Assembly (NCBI GenBank): GCA_002354735.1
Contig: DEMD01000009.1
Coordinates: forward strand, 62,001 to 126,000
DNA from: Gammaproteobacteria bacterium UBA2679
Lineage (GTDB): Bacteria > Pseudomonadota > Gammaproteobacteria > Pseudomonadales > Oleiphilaceae
Reading direction: 5' to 3'
Length of the DNA stretch: 64,000 nt
Shown here piece by piece: positions 27,019 through 34,356 of this stretch. The position numbers and the translations under genes are program-made. Each line of letters starts with the position of its first letter. The first letter of the stretch is position 1. Under the pieces are notes generated by a model, which was not told the origin of the DNA, did not search any database, and worked only from the letters and a program-made list of their open reading frames with translations.

Positions 27019-27689
27019 TCCTGGCTCGGCAAGATCTGATTATAACGCGCGCTCAGCTCGGCCAGCCGAAGCTTTTTCTGCTTTTCATCCAGCGCATCAT
27101 CTTCATTGACTGCGCGACGCGCCAACAGGTAGGACTTGAGCATGATCCCCTTACCAAAAACGGCCTGAACGGTAGCCTCATCGAAAAACTTTCGCTTGAG
27201 CGCTATATCGTTTTCGAGTGTTGCACGTGAATCAGTCGCAGCGCTTGCCTGCCCTGCAGCGTTCGCAGCCTGTCGATAGCGATAGTGATTCACGAGTAAT
27301 TTCGAGAGCGTCTCGCCCGCCAGCCCCGGCATTTCAATATCTATCAGCTGCGCCAGGCGCTCGAGATTAGCATCGTCAAGATCTGTCGGCAGTATGCTCG
27401 TAGCGCCTTCGAGCACACGAGCGAGATAAGGCTCGAGCACCAGCCTGCCCTGCTCGTCTACTCTGACGTTCTGCAGAATCGCGCTGATTGGTGCAAAGTC
27501 GAAAGACCAGCTTGTTGGCGCGACTGGACGCTGTGCTGCTACCTCCGCAGGCTGCTCCCACAGATCGTGGTGAATTGTATCAGGCGCCTGCCTGAGCTGC
27601 GCAAGATAGAGCGCCAGTGCAGCGAAAGTGAAGGCCACGACAGCAAGCCCCATCGCCGGGAACCATGTGGGCAGCCTCAATCGACTCAC
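27015..27689 (-). CDS. Lipase-foldase-like membrane-anchored protein (second copy)
   Basis: A 224-residue protein with one N-terminal transmembrane helix (about 10-32) and an otherwise helical, charged periplasmic part. The segment RKFFDEATVQAVFGKG followed by EDDALDEKQKKLRLAELSARYNQILP resembles the C-terminal repeats of lipase-specific foldases (Lif/LipB/LimK). The region VDEQGRLVLEPYLARVLE resembles their middle domain. The canonical Lif motif RxxFDY is not present, though SWSFDFAPIS may be its counterpart. It starts with GTG, four bases after the upstream foldase-like gene, and overlaps the Lnt-like gene. Shorter than typical Lif (about 300-340). The function is inferred from weak similarity. 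Confidence 0.65.
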   Translation of the reverse strand: MSRLRLPTWFPAMGLAVVAFTFAALALYLAQLRQAPDTIHHDLWEQPAEVAAQRPVAPTSWSFDFAPISAILQNVRVDEQGRLVLEPYLARVLEGATSILPTDLDDANLERLAQLIDIEMPGLAGETLSKLLVNHYRYRQAANAAGQASAATDSRATLENDIALKRKFFDEATVQAVFGKGIMLKSYLLARRAVNEDDALDEKQKKLRLAELSARYNQILPSQD

Positions 27690-27692
27690 CGC

Positions 27693-28646
27693 TCAGTTGA
27701 TATCAGTAACATCGCCGAGTGGCAAGTGGCTGACCTTTTCCAATTCATGGTTATCGAAGTGCTGGCGCATCAATGCCGCAATTTGCGTACGTTTCTCGTT
27801 GTCGCTGAGCCCGGCGTTCACCACCCGCTGCTTCTCCGCCATGAAAGTCTTGTAGCGTTGGTTCCAGTCCCTGATACCGGTCGTCTGTTCGACGTGTTGA
27901 GCCTGAAGGTCGGATGCCATCGCCAGCTTCTCCTGCGTCGAAAGCGAAGTGTCGCTTTCAATGCGCTGACTCTCGAACATGTATTGCGCATTGGCGTCAG
28001 TCACGGCAAACAGCGTGCTGGCGACCTCGTTGCCCATATAGACTTCACGCAGGGCCTGTAGCTCCTGATACTGTCTCTCGAAATCGTCGGCCGTCAGATT
28101 CTGCGCACCCTCATCCTCTGTGAAGTACACGTCGTTAAAATCCGCCTCCGCCTTGAGCAGCTCTGCATAATCGCCGACGATGCGCGCCGTCTGCTCGCCC
28201 GCCTTGCCCGGCAGCCCTTGCTTGATCAAAGCCTGGAGCGCTGCGATCTGTGCAGGCGCGAGTCTTGAGTCCGTGGCTGCCAATGTCGCTTCCAGAGCGA
28301 GCAATGCGTCATGATCGGCGATAACGTCTCCGTTCTCGTCAAGCTTTACCGCCTGTAGGGCCGCGTACACCGAGTCAGGCGTGAATGGCATTGGCTCACC
28401 TTCAGGCTGTTGCGCTTCGACAGTTGCTGATTCATTGCCTGCTCCCGGCTCCGCCGCCCATTGCCAGGCAGAGGCGATCGTATTTTCAGCAAGCACATCC
28501 GCACCGTCAGGTTTAGCCGACGACACCGTAGGCTCCTCGACGATAGTCGCGCCTGGATCAAGATAAATCACCAGCACCACCGTCAGCAGGGCAAGGCCGG
28601 CGATGGAGATTCCCAGCAGGAGTGGATTAATGGGTTTCGTCATCAT
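27693..28646 (-). CDS. Lipase-foldase-like membrane-anchored protein
   Basis: About 317 residues, the usual Lif length. An N-terminal helix (LLLGISIAGLALLTVVLVIYL) anchors it in the inner membrane. A variable linker and a helical periplasmic domain follow. The segment LQALREVYMGNEVASTLFAV followed by SDTSLSTQEKLAMASDLQAQ matches the repeat pattern of lipase-specific steric foldases. GLPGKAGEQTARIVGDYAELL is also typical. I choose the ATG at 28646, preceded by a GAGGG ribosome-binding site; the frame continues upstream only to a TTG overlapping araC. It probably assists folding of a secreted esterase, most simply the PETase-like protein encoded at the head of the same set. Confidence 0.7.
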   Translation of the reverse strand: MMTKPINPLLLGISIAGLALLTVVLVIYLDPGATIVEEPTVSSAKPDGADVLAENTIASAWQWAAEPGAGNESATVEAQQPEGEPMPFTPDSVYAALQAVKLDENGDVIADHDALLALEATLAATDSRLAPAQIAALQALIKQGLPGKAGEQTARIVGDYAELLKAEADFNDVYFTEDEGAQNLTADDFERQYQELQALREVYMGNEVASTLFAVTDANAQYMFESQRIESDTSLSTQEKLAMASDLQAQHVEQTTGIRDWNQRYKTFMAEKQRVVNAGLSDNEKRTQIAALMRQHFDNHELEKVSHLPLGDVTDIN

Positions 28647-28654
28647 AAATGCCC

Positions 28655-29512
28655 TCAAATTACACGCAGTGGCGCGGCACGATTTACCACCGGCACGCCC
28701 GCTCCAGGCACTTCATCAGCCATCAAGACCTCCAGCATCGGCGGCTTGAGAAACCGTGCGGACGGGGCAATGCCGTGGATGGCGCTGTATGACTTTGAAA
28801 AATGTGCCGAGCTTGCGAAGCCAGCTGCCAACGCTGCATTGGTTATGGATTCACCTAGTGCAAGATGGATCACACCAACGAAAACCCGATAGCGCAAGCG
28901 GTATCGAGTAATGGGTACGCCTATCTGTTCCTTGAAGAGTTTCTCCAGGCGCGAAGCAGAAAGATGAACCTCGGCGGCAAATTTTTGCACGCTCAGATTT
29001 TCGGCAACTGTTTCGCGGATGCTCTGGATAACAGTCACGATTCTCGGGTCGAACTCTCGGAAAACGACTCCGGCCAAGGCCGGCGGAATGATAAGATCCC
29101 TCAGCATTCTGCGTGTTTCGCTAGGATGCAGGCCCTCGTCTCGAATGTACAGCAGGCGCCTGACCAGCAAGTCTTCCTGAGGATGCGCATAGCTCATATT
29201 GTCCGACACGCGGGTCATGATACTTTCAAGCGCGGCATGATCCTGGCTCAGGGGTGGCAAATAATAGATGGCCACGACAGCGGCACTGGTATCGAGATTG
29301 AGACTGGCGAAACTGGTACCCGCTTTCAGTAAGACGCTACGGGTGCTGATGGGCTTACCAGTGTTCGGGGAGATGGTCATCACCCCATCCAGACTGACAA
29401 GAAGCTTGTCAGACACTACTGAATGGGAGCGGTAGGCAATTCTGCTAGCACCAAGGAAGAGAAGCTGATTTCTCCAGATATACAGCTTGGCAGTTCCCTG
29501 GGCTGAATCCAT
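28655..29512 (-). CDS. AraC-family transcriptional regulator
   Basis: A 285-residue regulator. An N-terminal cupin-like ligand domain (about 1-170) precedes a C-terminal AraC helix-turn-helix pair. The first helix pair is around VQKFAAEVHLSASRLEKLFKE, and the second is around ITNAALAAGFASSAHFSKSY with the final GIAPSARF. It lies 21 bases after the PETase-like gene and just before the first foldase-like gene on the same strand, so it probably controls this group. The inducer is unknown; hydrolysis products of the esterase would be a natural guess. Confidence 0.88.
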   Translation of the reverse strand: MDSAQGTAKLYIWRNQLLFLGASRIAYRSHSVVSDKLLVSLDGVMTISPNTGKPISTRSVLLKAGTSFASLNLDTSAAVVAIYYLPPLSQDHAALESIMTRVSDNMSYAHPQEDLLVRRLLYIRDEGLHPSETRRMLRDLIIPPALAGVVFREFDPRIVTVIQSIRETVAENLSVQKFAAEVHLSASRLEKLFKEQIGVPITRYRLRYRVFVGVIHLALGESITNAALAAGFASSAHFSKSYSAIHGIAPSARFLKPPMLEVLMADEVPGAGVPVVNRAAPLRVI

Positions 29513-29533
29513 GACTCGTTCTACGACATCAGA

Positions 29534-30460
29534 TTAGTAGGCGCAGGTGTCACGATACTCGGAGATCGCAGTGTTGGCCTCGTGGTTCGGGCCGCACAGG
29601 AACTGCTGATATCGAGTATCCCTGTCGATGAAACGCTTCATCCATGATACACCATACTTGCCCAACAGACCGCCGTTGCTGCCACCACCGTTCGCACAGC
29701 GATGATCGCCGTTGTTGATTTCCAGATAGGCCTTGTCGGTGCTGGCTGGAATTCTGTTATAGAATGGCGACGCGTGGCTACCGACCGGCGCAGTCGAATC
29801 ACTCTCGCAGGCGATGATCATGGTCGGTGTTTCTATCTGATCGAAAGGATTGCTGCCTGAATGCCATGGTGCAAGTGGTATGGCAGCACTCAAGCGAGCA
29901 CCTGAGGCGAGGCGAAGCGCGCCACCACCACCCATTGACCAACCCATCGCACCCAAGCGCGATGCATCGACCATACCGGAAATGGCGCTGCTGCTGCTAT
30001 TACTCTGACTAATCACATAATCAAGTGCATTGGACAACTGAGTGGCACGGCTGGCAGGCTGATCGAAGCCCGAGTTGGTGGCAATGGTGATTACCACAAA
30101 GCCATGTGAAGCCAGACGAGGTCCCCACCAGGCGATCGAAGACTCACCTGCAGTAAACCCAGGTACTACAGCGATGGCGCCCATTTTACCGGTCGTGTTG
30201 GTTGGGTAGTGGATAGTGCCACCGCCAAAACCATTCACGGAACTTGAAACCCGCACAGTGCCAACACTGTAGGGACCACTGTTCGCTTCGAGGTAGCTCG
30301 AAGTAGGATTAGGACCACGAGTAAAGTCGCAGTCGACCTGACATGGCTGTGGTGGTGGGGTTGGATCGGGATCTGGGGTCGGTGTAAAACTCCAGGCACT
30401 GGCAGAAAACAGAACCGCACTTGCGGCAATAGTGAATCGGTCCATTACGCTATTCATCAT
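29534..30460 (-). CDS. Secreted polyester hydrolase, type II PETase-like cutinase
   Basis: A 308-residue secreted alpha/beta hydrolase. Signal peptide (about 1-24), a Pro/Asp linker ([14 protein letters not shown]), then the catalytic domain. The nucleophile is Ser175 in GWSMGGGG, the acid Asp221 in [10 protein letters not shown], the base His253 in GDHRCAN. An oxyanion-hole PGFTAG segment and the wobbling-Trp position PLAPWHS are conserved. Cys218-Cys255 match the extra disulfide near the active site that marks type II PETases, and Cys289-Cys306 the common one. The close match to Ideonella PETase and Halopseudomonas PE-H runs through the whole domain ([16 protein letters not shown]). It would cut polyesters or cutin-like material outside the cell. 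Followed at once by araC, two foldase-like genes and an Lnt-like gene. Confidence 0.9.
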   Translation of the reverse strand: MMNSVMDRFTIAASAVLFSASAWSFTPTPDPDPTPPPQPCQVDCDFTRGPNPTSSYLEANSGPYSVGTVRVSSSVNGFGGGTIHYPTNTTGKMGAIAVVPGFTAGESSIAWWGPRLASHGFVVITIATNSGFDQPASRATQLSNALDYVISQSNSSSSAISGMVDASRLGAMGWSMGGGGALRLASGARLSAAIPLAPWHSGSNPFDQIETPTMIIACESDSTAPVGSHASPFYNRIPASTDKAYLEINNGDHRCANGGGSNGGLLGKYGVSWMKRFIDRDTRYQQFLCGPNHEANTAISEYRDTCAY

Positions 30461-30707
30461 GAGGGCAACCTGTCGTAGTTGTATTTGTTTTAGGAACGTC
30501 GACGAGCAATACCAAAGCTACCAGAGCCCTCCCCCATGCACTTTCACGATTTAGCACTCAAATGGGAACTGGTTCACATAAAACACCCAATCTCGCGTTA
30601 GAGGGTGAGCAGATGGCCGCGCTTCTAGGCCCTGACTTGTAGGCGCGTGAGTTTTGGTGAAATGGTGGTGTTAGGTAGGTACGCCAATTCGTGAAATAAG
30701 TGCAACC
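30461..30707. other. Intergenic region upstream of the PETase-like gene
   Basis: About 250 bases with no convincing gene. An AGG-containing ribosome-binding site precedes the hydrolase ATG. I see no strong promoter hexamer pair or terminator by eye. Together with the repeat-bearing stretch that follows, this makes the longest gene-free stretch outside the btuB leader. Confidence 0.4.
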
Positions 30708-30838
30708 GGTCTGGTATAGTAGTGTACTTGTAATAGCCTGGCGCCAAGGTTAGAAAAGCGCCGACTCGAGGGCCGCTGGGTCTGGTATAGTAGGTTTGAT
30801 TAAGACCGCTGCTGCGTCACAACGGGTCTGGTATAGTA
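30708..30838. repeat. Three direct copies of a 14-base repeat GGTCTGGTATAGTA
   Basis: Identical copies occur at 30708-30721, 30779-30792 and 30825-30838, with starts 71 and 46 bases apart and unrelated sequence between. On the plus strand each holds TGGTATAGT, a good extended -10 element. On the minus strand TACTATACC is also -10-like. After the first copy GGCGC and GCGCC could form a short hairpin (about 30740-30762). The cluster lies between the 3' end of the GNAT gene and the PETase promoter region. The repeats are seen; their role is unknown. Confidence 0.8.
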
Positions 30839-30848
30839 TGCCTTTAAA

Positions 30849-31352
30849 TCACCAACGCTGACGATAGACCCGAACAGCCCAGCCACTGTACTGGGCCAGT
30901 TCGAACTCGCTGAAACCGACTTTTTCTGCAACGCGGATGGATGCTGAGTGTGCCGGCGCAATAATGGCGACAACAGAATCGAGTTTCTTTTTCGCCTTCC
31001 CATAATGCAGCACCGCTGCCGCGGCCTCTGCAGCTAGTCCCTTCCCCCAGCTCGATTTTGATAGACGATATCCTATTTCAACAGCGTCTTCGGCCTCAAT
31101 CGAGACCCGACTCAAACCGCAGAAACCAAGCAAAGCCTGAGACTCCCTGTCGACCAGCGCCCATTGACCAAAGCCGTTCTGGCTATAGGACTCCGTGCAG
31201 GCGCTGATAAATCTCGTTGTAGCCTTCAGGTCCAAGGGGCCGTTGACAGAATACGCCATGACTTCAGGGTCCCCCAATATGGCGGCAAGCTGCTGCGCGT
31301 CATCCAGAACGAACTCACGAATGAGCAAGCGTTCGGTTTCCGCTATGATCAT
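30849..31352 (-). CDS. GNAT-family N-acetyltransferase
   Basis: A 167-residue acetyltransferase of the RimJ/RimL-like branch. The N-terminal ETERLLIREFVLDDAQQL and the acetyl-CoA site GYRLSKSSWGKGLAAEAAAAVLHY are visible, followed by NSASIRV-like PAHSASIRVAEKVGF. The ATG follows a GGGGGAA ribosome-binding site. The substrate cannot be told: members act on ribosomal proteins, antibiotics or small amines. It ends next to the 14-base repeats. Confidence 0.88.
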   Translation of the reverse strand: MIIAETERLLIREFVLDDAQQLAAILGDPEVMAYSVNGPLDLKATTRFISACTESYSQNGFGQWALVDRESQALLGFCGLSRVSIEAEDAVEIGYRLSKSSWGKGLAAEAAAAVLHYGKAKKKLDSVVAIIAPAHSASIRVAEKVGFSEFELAQYSGWAVRVYRQRW

Positions 31353-31391
31353 TTCCCCCTCCCCTCATTCCGGTGCTGGCGCTGGCTGCTG

Positions 31392-31541
31392 CTAGCAAAG
31401 CATCGTCGGTGCGCTCACCAGCTGAACGGGATGCTGAAACTCATCCAAATCATAAACCTCTTCATCTGCCAACTGAACGAGCCCGCCTTTCACAAGGGCA
31501 AGCACGAACAGCAGCAGCAATGCACTAACCGATCGCCGCAC
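31392..31541 (-). CDS. Small secreted or membrane peptide (49 residues), unknown function
   Basis: A GTG at 31541, nine bases after a CGGAG ribosome-binding site, opens a 49-codon frame. The peptide has a basic start (RRS), a hydrophobic core (ALLLLFVLALVKGGLV) and an acidic tail (ADEEVYDLDEF) ending in Cys. That is the layout of a signal peptide or a single membrane anchor. It lies 39 bases upstream of the GNAT start on the same strand. I recognise no family. Codon use looks ordinary, but a peptide this short could be chance. Confidence 0.4.
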   Translation of the reverse strand: MRRSVSALLLLFVLALVKGGLVQLADEEVYDLDEFQHPVQLVSAPTMLC

Positions 31542-31636
31542 GCTATAGAACTCCGAATCATCAACTAGGTTTAGTTTTGCTCACCTACGATAGTCCAGGT
31601 CCGAGATTATGCAATAAATGACTCAATTTCAGAGGC

Positions 31637-31942
31637 TTACTGGCCAGGCTTAATTGGGGTACTTGCCGCCTCACCCACCACAGTCGCCCACAGGCGCACT
31701 TCAAAGCCGGTGACCAGACCGTGCTCAAAATAGGGATCAGCCAACGCGAACTGTTTCGGCACTTCGGGATCCTCACAACTGAACAACAGCATGGCCGCAT
31801 CCGCAGGGTCTGCCAGTGCACCTGCAAGCACCAGCTCCCCACGAGATTGAGCTGCCCAGGCATGCTGCAGATGGGCCAGCCGGTACTCGTCTCTGCGCTC
31901 GAGATAATCGGGCGCAAGATTATAAAACATCATGTAATGCAT
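31637..31942 (-). CDS. YciI-family protein
   Basis: A 101-residue protein of the YciI family (dimeric alpha-beta, ferredoxin-like fold). It has the family's opening MHYMMFYNLAPDYLERRDEYRLAHL with the conserved His, the AGALADPADAAMLLF core, and FALADPYFEHGLVTGFEVRLW at the end. The ATG at 31942 follows an AAGGAGG ribosome-binding site. Members have proposed roles in aromatic degradation or as small regulators; no specific reaction can be assigned. Confidence 0.85.
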   Translation of the reverse strand: MHYMMFYNLAPDYLERRDEYRLAHLQHAWAAQSRGELVLAGALADPADAAMLLFSCEDPEVPKQFALADPYFEHGLVTGFEVRLWATVVGEAASTPIKPGQ

Positions 31943-32077
31943 CAAAAACCCCTCCTTAGCGTATGAAAAAACAGCATTCTCCGGCTGTCGTTACTGCAAA
32001 GCTCTAGTGCCAGGGGTATACACTGCGTGACCGAGTCCTGGCAAGTCTGACTCAGTCATTTCTGTTGTTTCTTGGAA

Positions 32078-32485
32078 CTATTTCCGCGGCGGTATTGAAT
32101 AAGTACCTACCGCGTGTGCCACCGGGGCCTCATCCCCCTCCGAGTACAGGCTCACCTCGCCGACGGCAAGTGTCCGACCCAACTTGATCAGGCGGCATTC
32201 GGCAATCACGTCAGCATTCGGTGAGGGGCGGCGGAGAAAATTGATGTTAAGGCTTGTCGTCACGGCGAGGGGCACCAATCCTATTTCGCCGAGGATCGCA
32301 GCGTAGAGCGCGATATCGGCCATACTCATCAAAACTGGGCCAGCCACCGTTCCCCCCGGTCTGAGTTCCGTCGGGGTCACCCGCTGACGGATGACCGAGC
32401 CCATTTCGCCTACAGCCTCGACGGTGCAGGTGACGTGGGGAAATTCATTGTTGAAGAAGGTGGTCAGTTCATCCAGGGTTAACAT
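32078..32485 (-). CDS. PaaI-like hotdog-fold thioesterase
   Basis: A 135-residue hotdog protein of the PaaI/acyl-CoA thioesterase type. Typical segments are LRPGGTVAGPVLMSMADIALYAAI, with the catalytic-region acidic residue replaced by the SMAD motif, then LAVTTSLNINFLRRPSPNADVIAECRLIKLGRTLAVGEV. Such enzymes hydrolyse aromatic or medium-chain acyl-CoA esters in the cytoplasm. It precedes a YtoQ-hypothetical pair's end by a small gap on the same strand; no pathway neighbour fixes the substrate. Confidence 0.85.
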   Translation of the reverse strand: MLTLDELTTFFNNEFPHVTCTVEAVGEMGSVIRQRVTPTELRPGGTVAGPVLMSMADIALYAAILGEIGLVPLAVTTSLNINFLRRPSPNADVIAECRLIKLGRTLAVGEVSLYSEGDEAPVAHAVGTYSIPPRK

Positions 32486-32504
32486 GCAAGTTCACTCGTC
32501 AGGT

Positions 32505-32969
32505 TCAATTGATGGCGGTCATGAGGTAAAGCCCATACAGTATCGCCAGAACGAGGTGAGGATAGGCGATTGTAGGCCGACAAGCCTGACGCCCGTATTC
32601 CACCATCAGATCCAAGGTGCCTCCTCTCCCCTTCAGGTATTCAAGGTTGAACTGAAACGGCGTTACGGCAGGTTCGGCTGCTGCGCTACCTCCCATACTC
32701 GTCTCGAGTTGCAGCAAACGTGACTCGATCCGCGCCTGGAACGTCTTCCAGATCGCATCCTGCAGCCAGACGACGAGCAGCAGTGCGAGTATAAAGATAC
32801 TGGCGAGCCCATTGATCAGGCTCAGAGTAACAATCGCTACGTTGAGCACTTTCAGCAGCAACGCAAATTTCTCGTAGCTATCGAACTGATTCTGCAGCAG
32901 ACACCATTCCATACCATACGACTCTGTAGGCGCCTGCCCCTCTGATCGGGATGCTCGCATAAAGCTCAC
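32505..32969 (-). CDS. Hypothetical membrane protein
   Basis: A 154-residue protein that I do not recognise. It has a hydrophilic N-terminus (about 1-38), a strongly hydrophobic stretch with two helices (VLNVAIVTLSLINGLASIFILALLLVVWL, about 40-70), an amphipathic segment (FQARIESRLLQLETS), and a C-terminal helix (LVLAILYGLYLM). The start is a GTG that overlaps the ytoQ stop in a GTGA junction, so the two are probably co-translated. The gene pair may act together. Nothing in it suggests a catalytic function. Confidence 0.7.
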   Translation of the reverse strand: MSFMRASRSEGQAPTESYGMEWCLLQNQFDSYEKFALLLKVLNVAIVTLSLINGLASIFILALLLVVWLQDAIWKTFQARIESRLLQLETSMGGSAAAEPAVTPFQFNLEYLKGRGGTLDLMVEYGRQACRPTIAYPHLVLAILYGLYLMTAIN

Positions 32970-33409
32970 GAGCGGCTGGTGACATATTCGAGGATCTCGA
33001 CCACCTGCTCAGGCGTCGTGGCCCACGCCATGGCGGCCGCATCGACCTCCTTCAGGGGATGCACGATGCTCTCATCGTGAAGGGTGATATAGGGTACGTC
33101 CATAGCCGCACAGTAGCCGGCATCGAATGCAGCGTTCCACTGTTTATACTGGTCACCGAAACGCACCACGGCAAGATCACAGTTCGAGATCAGTGTTTTG
33201 ATCCGAATGGCGTTCACTTTTGCCGAGCGATGATCACGCCAGAACTGGTTTTCCGCCTTGCCAAGCACATCGCCAGCACTATCACTCGCTTCGTGATCAG
33301 TCACAGCCGACGTGAAGGTCACCGGTAGATTGCGGGCTTCGCAGCCAGCGCGAAGCTTGTCTCGCCAATCGGTGTGTATTTCGCCTGAAAGATATACGGT
33401 CCATACCAT
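32966..33409 (-). CDS. YtoQ-family protein
   Basis: A 147-residue protein of the YtoQ family, which has a nucleoside 2-deoxyribosyltransferase-like fold. The opening VYLSGEIHTDWRDKL, the central SAGDVLGKAENQFWRDHRSAKVNAIRIKTLI and DLAVVRFGDQYKQWNAAFDAGYCAAMDVPYITLHD are all characteristic. The reaction is not established for the family. It overlaps the downstream membrane protein gene by four bases. The 260 bases upstream hold no gene that I can support. Confidence 0.85.
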   Translation of the reverse strand: MVWTVYLSGEIHTDWRDKLRAGCEARNLPVTFTSAVTDHEASDSAGDVLGKAENQFWRDHRSAKVNAIRIKTLISNCDLAVVRFGDQYKQWNAAFDAGYCAAMDVPYITLHDESIVHPLKEVDAAAMAWATTPEQVVEILEYVTSRS

Positions 33410-33670
33410 AGCTGTTGCACTGCTCCGGATTGCGAAAAATTGAATGTGGCACCGCCGTGCTGTAAGCAGTCGGCGGTCTCGAGCGCTTGTATGCTAGCGT
33501 CCAGCACAGCGCTTTACCACCGGCAAGTCGTGTCGTGACGCGCTACAGCCCCACCACCTTGTGCTGTGAACCACTTCAAGCCTTGACAAAAGCACCGTCT
33601 TCCCCGCTCGATTCGTGCCGAAATTTCCGCTAAGGTTCGGCTCGGACACTCAAACTCCAAGGACAGTAGT

Positions 33671-34291
33671 ATGAATTTTAAACGGACGTTCCTCTCCTCG
33701 ATAATTCTGTTCAGCGCAACAGCCACCATGTTCGCCAATGCCGGCGAAATCAGCTTTGACGAATACGGCCCGCAAGGCTGCTGCTTCCATGCTCAGGAAG
33801 CACTCGATACAGAATATGTCCATGAGGGTGTCATTTTCGGTGGCGGCTGGGAAATCCTGCATCACTCGGGCGGATTTGGCATCATGCCGAGAAGCGGGCA
33901 GCATTTTGCAGCCTATGACAGCCTTGATATCGATCTCGGCATTTCGAATACACTCACCCTGACTTTCGCAGGCGCTGCCAGTCACGTCAGTGGTTACCTT
34001 GGCGACGACGAGTCCAGCAGCTGGACCCTCACAACCCGCTTCAAGGGTGATCTCGTGGCCGAGCGCCTGCTTATCAACCCGGCTGGTCGCTATGCGCATT
34101 TCGATTTCGGTCCTTCGCAATTTGATGAGTTGACGATTCGAGGCGCTGGCAGTTCGGCTGTTATTGATGATCTCGCCTTCGACCTCGTGCAGACACAGGT
34201 CCAGGTCAGCGCTCCGCCTGCAGCGGGCCTGGTGTTGCTGGGCCTGTTAGGCACACTGTTGCCTAGACGCGGCACCCCTACCAGAGGCTAG
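33671..34291 (+). CDS. Secreted protein with PEP-CTERM-like sorting tail
   Basis: A 206-residue protein with a signal peptide (FLSSIILFSATATMFANA) and a beta-rich body (TLTLTFAGAASHVSGYLGDDESS, DDLAFDLVQ). Its C-terminal tripartite tail is the short motif VSAPPA, a hydrophobic helix (AGLVLLGLLGTLL) and a basic end (PRRG). That tail fits the exosortase/PEP-CTERM plan, with VSAPP in place of VPEP. The two vicinal cysteines CCF near residue 37 are noticeable. It would be exported and anchored or released by an exosortase, which is not in the window. Function unknown. An AGGAC ribosome-binding site precedes the ATG. Confidence 0.78.
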   Translation: MNFKRTFLSSIILFSATATMFANAGEISFDEYGPQGCCFHAQEALDTEYVHEGVIFGGGWEILHHSGGFGIMPRSGQHFAAYDSLDIDLGISNTLTLTFAGAASHVSGYLGDDESSSWTLTTRFKGDLVAERLLINPAGRYAHFDFGPSQFDELTIRGAGSSAVIDDLAFDLVQTQVQVSAPPAAGLVLLGLLGTLLPRRGTPTRG

Positions 34292-34356
34292 TACGGTCGA
34301 CTTGCGAGCAGGCGGATTTCACCCATACTTTCAGGAACGTTTCCTGGGTAGTCTGA

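Noticed and set aside
30708..30838. Repeats considered as a CRISPR array or integron attC sites
   Set aside because: Only three 14-base units with unequal spacers, no cas or integrase gene, and no attC-type inverted core.
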